Positions 5,097-7,114 of a stretch of 7,114 nt of DNA are shown here, piece by piece (position 1 is the first letter of the stretch; each line of letters opens with the position of its first letter). This stretch comes from Cytophagaceae bacterium UBA6715 (lineage in GTDB: Bacteria; Bacteroidota; Bacteroidia; Cytophagales; Spirosomataceae). The notes beneath the pieces are model-generated. The model ran no database searches. It saw only the letters and a program-made list of their open reading frames with translations, and was not told the DNA's origin. Both the position numbers and the translations under genes were made by a program. The stretch covers positions 1-7,114 of the forward strand of contig DKIP01000038.1 of the NCBI GenBank assembly GCA_002454335.1, given 5' to 3'.

Positions 5097-6167
5097 CTAT
5101 TGTGCGTTATTAATCGCGATTTGCTGAGCCAAATTAGCCGCAATTTGGCTAAATGCATCGGCCGTCGGTCCTTCTTCTGAAGCAACAGGTTTTCCCGCAT
5201 CTCCCGCTTCCCGAATGCCTTGTACCAAGGGTACCTCTCCTAAAAACGGCACCTTATATTTCGAAGCTAATTCCTTGCCGCCATCTTGACCAAACAAATA
5301 ATATTTATTGTCGGGCAATTCCGCCGGCGTGAAATATGCCATATTCTCTACCAAGCCCAAAATCGGCACATTGATGCCATTTTGTTTAAAAAATTGCAAG
5401 CCTTTCGTCGCATCTGATAAGGCCACTTTTTGTGGGGTAGTGACGATCACGGCACCGGTCAATTTGATTAATTGGACCAATGTCAAGTGAATATCAGATG
5501 TGCCAGGAGGTAAGTCGATTAATAAATAGTCTAATTCATCCCAATTCGTATCACCGAAAAATTGACGCAAAGCTTGCGTCATCATGGGGCCACGCCAGGG
5601 CACCGGGCTTTCCGTTGGCGCTAAAAAGCCCATTGAAATCAACTTAATGCCATATTGGTTAATGGGTTGAATGCGATTTTTGCCATTCACCTCTTGTACC
5701 AAGGGTTGCATGTCTTCCGCGCCAAACATCACAGGAATCGAAGGACCTGAAATGTCGGCATCTAAAATACCCACTTTAGCACCTGCCTTTTTCAAAGCCA
5801 TCGCCAAATTTGCCGTAACCGTTGATTTTCCTACACCCCCTTTGCCCGAAGCCACCGCAATGACATTCTTCACACCGGGAATTAAGGGGTCTTGTTGCTG
5901 CAAAGACGTAACCTCTGCTGTCATATTGATAACAACTTTTAGGTCGGGATGCACCAATTTCTGAATGGCGTCCACGCAATCTTGTCTGATTTTTTCTTTC
6001 AATGGACAAGCAGGGGTGGTCAAAACAACCGTAAAGCGAACCTCGCCCACGCCCAATTCAATATCTTTAATCATACCCAAAGTCACCAAATCCTTTTTTA
6101 GATCGGGTTCTTGGACCGTGCTCAACGCACCTAAGATGATTTCTTTCGTTACACTCAATTCTCCCAT
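5097..6167 (-). CDS. mrp: Mrp/ApbC family P-loop ATPase, iron-sulfur carrier
   Basis: This 356-residue (ATG at 6167) cytosolic ATPase belongs to the Mrp/NBP35/ApbC family, which carries Fe-S clusters to target apoproteins. Residues about 5-85 form a MIP18 (DUF59) domain with the TTPACPLKEKIR segment and Cys54. The deviant Walker A motif SGKGGVGKS is at 107-115, the DADISGPS switch at 136-143 and LIDLPPGTSD at 216-225. The C-terminal part after ENMAYF (274-279) has TPAELPDNKYYLFG, where ApbC and Nbp35 relatives carry Cys-x-x-Cys, so a cluster-binding motif in this protein is absent. This variant appears to be the normal one in the phylum. The ATG at 6167 is preceded by an AAGGAAAG stretch; a TTG at 6194 is less likely. 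It is followed 7 bases later by the NifU-like gene, which supplies a Cys-x-x-Cys. Confidence 0.9.
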   Translation of the reverse strand: MGELSVTKEIILGALSTVQEPDLKKDLVTLGMIKDIELGVGEVRFTVVLTTPACPLKEKIRQDCVDAIQKLVHPDLKVVINMTAEVTSLQQQDPLIPGVKNVIAVASGKGGVGKSTVTANLAMALKKAGAKVGILDADISGPSIPVMFGAEDMQPLVQEVNGKNRIQPINQYGIKLISMGFLAPTESPVPWRGPMMTQALRQFFGDTNWDELDYLLIDLPPGTSDIHLTLVQLIKLTGAVIVTTPQKVALSDATKGLQFFKQNGINVPILGLVENMAYFTPAELPDNKYYLFGQDGGKELASKYKVPFLGEVPLVQGIREAGDAGKPVASEEGPTADAFSQIAANLAQQIAINNAQ

Positions 6168-6191
6168 AATACGTTCTTTCCTTTCAAACCT

Positions 6192-6224
6192 CAAATATAG
6201 GGCTTTGTCTTAAGATAAGGCCAA
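6192..6224 (-). promoter_or_regulatory. Putative promoter of mrp and downstream genes
   Basis: Read on the minus strand, TATATTTG (6199-6192) matches the Bacteroidota -7 consensus TAnnTTTG exactly. A TTGG (6224-6221) lies 21 bases upstream as a weak -33 candidate (consensus TTTG). Transcription would start at about 6186, leaving a leader of roughly 20 bases before the mrp ATG at 6167. The -33 part overlaps the end of the GSCFA gene, so mrp could be expressed both from here and by readthrough. Confidence 0.45.
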
Positions 6225-7114
6225 TATTTGTTGGTCTATTTTTGCCAATAGCTTGGATGAATCTACACTCGATTTGGCATCCTCGATTTCCTTCCTCAGT
6301 CGCAATAAGATTTCGCGATGTTGCGCGTATTGCAAGGGATGCGGTCGGTGTTCAAGGGTTCGTAGCATTTCTTCCCACTTTTTGGCGATATCCAATAAAT
6401 CATCCTCGAAATGAGCCTGTTTGAAACGCTTGTAAATGTATTCCACCGCTTGATCGGTGGGATGTATCATGTCCGACTGGTAAAATCGGTAATCGCGTAA
6501 TTCGTCTATCATGATTTCATAGGCTGGGAAATAGCTTACTTGATCGGGGAATTTCTTTGCCAACCTATCAGCCGCCAACCGCAAAATGGCCTTTGATGTC
6601 GCATTTTCAGGTATCCCGTCGCGCGTGTGTCGGACAGGTGAAACACTTAATATAATTTTTAGTAAAGGGTTTTCCCGCAAAAAGTTTTCATAGGCCAAAT
6701 AAATTTCTTCCACCGTACTTTGTTTCTTCGTAAATCGTGCGGCAGCCTGTTTATGGCAATTGGCTATCGCCCTTCTCAAGATTTGATCCTCGTAATAAAA
6801 TGCCGTCCCCCAAGTGATAATCAGGAATTGGCTCGACTTTAAAAATGCGATTGTTCCCGACTTAATTTCGGCAAGTCTTTTTAGAAAGTCTGCCGGATTC
6901 TCGCCCATAAATTGCGAATGAAAATCTGGATGGACATAAAAATTTCCCTGCTGATATAAATCGCTTTCCTGTAAATGTTGCTCACTTAATCCCTTCAAAA
7001 TACTCAAGGGGTGGAACAACGTACCCAATGCCTGATTAGAAACGATCAAAGGCAATTGGTCCAAACGCTTGCCCATATTTTCCGCAAAACAGGATCCAAT
7101 GCACAGGATTTGGC
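6210..7114 (-). CDS. GSCFA-domain SGNH-hydrolase-like protein, 5' end beyond window
   Basis: The reading frame stays open to the right edge, so the gene is partial at its 5' end. Three hundred residues are visible. The family-naming motif appears just upstream of the first in-window Met: CIGSCFAENMGKR starts at visible residue 4, which shows that ATG at 7076 is internal and not the start. GSCFA proteins (PF08885) belong to the SGNH/GDSL esterase clan. The Ser of GSCF would be the nucleophile, FLIITWGTAF (about 96-105) a central block, SPVRH (158-162) a conserved loop, and DMIHPT (214-219) the C-terminal Asp-x-x-His. FPAYEIMIDELRDYRFY (about 195-211) is also typical. The last 70 residues are charged and helical, possibly coiled coil. 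The substrate is unknown. The stop is 42 bases before the mrp start, in the same orientation. Confidence 0.88.
   Translation of the reverse strand, partial: QILCIGSCFAENMGKRLDQLPLIVSNQALGTLFHPLSILKGLSEQHLQESDLYQQGNFYVHPDFHSQFMGENPADFLKRLAEIKSGTIAFLKSSQFLIITWGTAFYYEDQILRRAIANCHKQAAARFTKKQSTVEEIYLAYENFLRENPLLKIILSVSPVRHTRDGIPENATSKAILRLAADRLAKKFPDQVSYFPAYEIMIDELRDYRFYQSDMIHPTDQAVEYIYKRFKQAHFEDDLLDIAKKWEEMLRTLEHRPHPLQYAQHREILLRLRKEIEDAKSSVDSSKLLAKIDQQILALS

Noticed and set aside
5090..5200. N-terminal extension of the NifU-like protein
   Set aside because: These 37 codons lie almost wholly inside mrp in another frame and give basic, random-looking residues; the domain begins at the Met encoded at 5089.

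Overview
The window reads as ordinary chromosome of a member of the Bacteroidota. Four things point there. It has a GSCFA-domain protein, a family largely confined to this phylum. Its Mrp/ApbC ATPase has the Pro-Ala-Glu-Leu-Pro type segment where other bacteria have Cys-x-x-Cys. Its D-Ala-D-Ala ligase-like enzyme carries a Asp-Pro-Asn-Thr motif. Two short intergenic spacers contain TAnnTTTG boxes, the -7 element of the Bacteroidota primary sigma factor. By eye the base composition is in the low-to-mid 40s % GC and even across the genes. I cannot place it below phylum with confidence.

Layout. Bases 27-1235 (minus) hold a class I SAM-dependent methyltransferase followed by a uridine kinase-like P-loop kinase. 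From a divergent promoter region at about 1236-1258, a plus-strand run starts: a gamma-class carbonic anhydrase-like hexapeptide-repeat protein, a SixA-like histidine phosphatase overlapping it by 4 bases, and one base later a 41-codon ORF for a single-pass membrane peptide. Bases 2327-2629 are the only sizeable non-coding stretch. They lie between converging operons and are packed with heptamer tracts, a degenerate 13-base repeat in five copies, two 9-bp-stem palindromes resembling REP elements, and a probable terminator for each direction. From 2630 to the right edge everything is minus strand and tightly packed, in transcription order: GSCFA protein (its start lies beyond the window), mrp, a stand-alone NifU C-terminal domain protein, a long D-Ala-D-Ala ligase-like ATP-grasp enzyme, and a YfiT/DinB-fold metal-dependent transferase or hydrolase.

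How the genes work together. mrp and the NifU-like gene form an iron-sulfur cluster assembly pair: the Mrp here lacks the usual Cys-x-x-Cys and its neighbour supplies one. The ligase is probably for the peptidoglycan precursor, and the YfiT-like protein is a likely thiol-dependent detoxification enzyme. The 1- and 4-base junctions argue for one transcript from a promoter just upstream of mrp.

I found no CRISPR array, defence island, transposase, prophage or RNA gene. The most unusual material is the repeat-rich convergent spacer, the conserved-looking 41-codon ORF, the enlarged ligase, and the base-pocket change in the uridine kinase-like protein. None of these amounts to evidence of a new multi-gene system.
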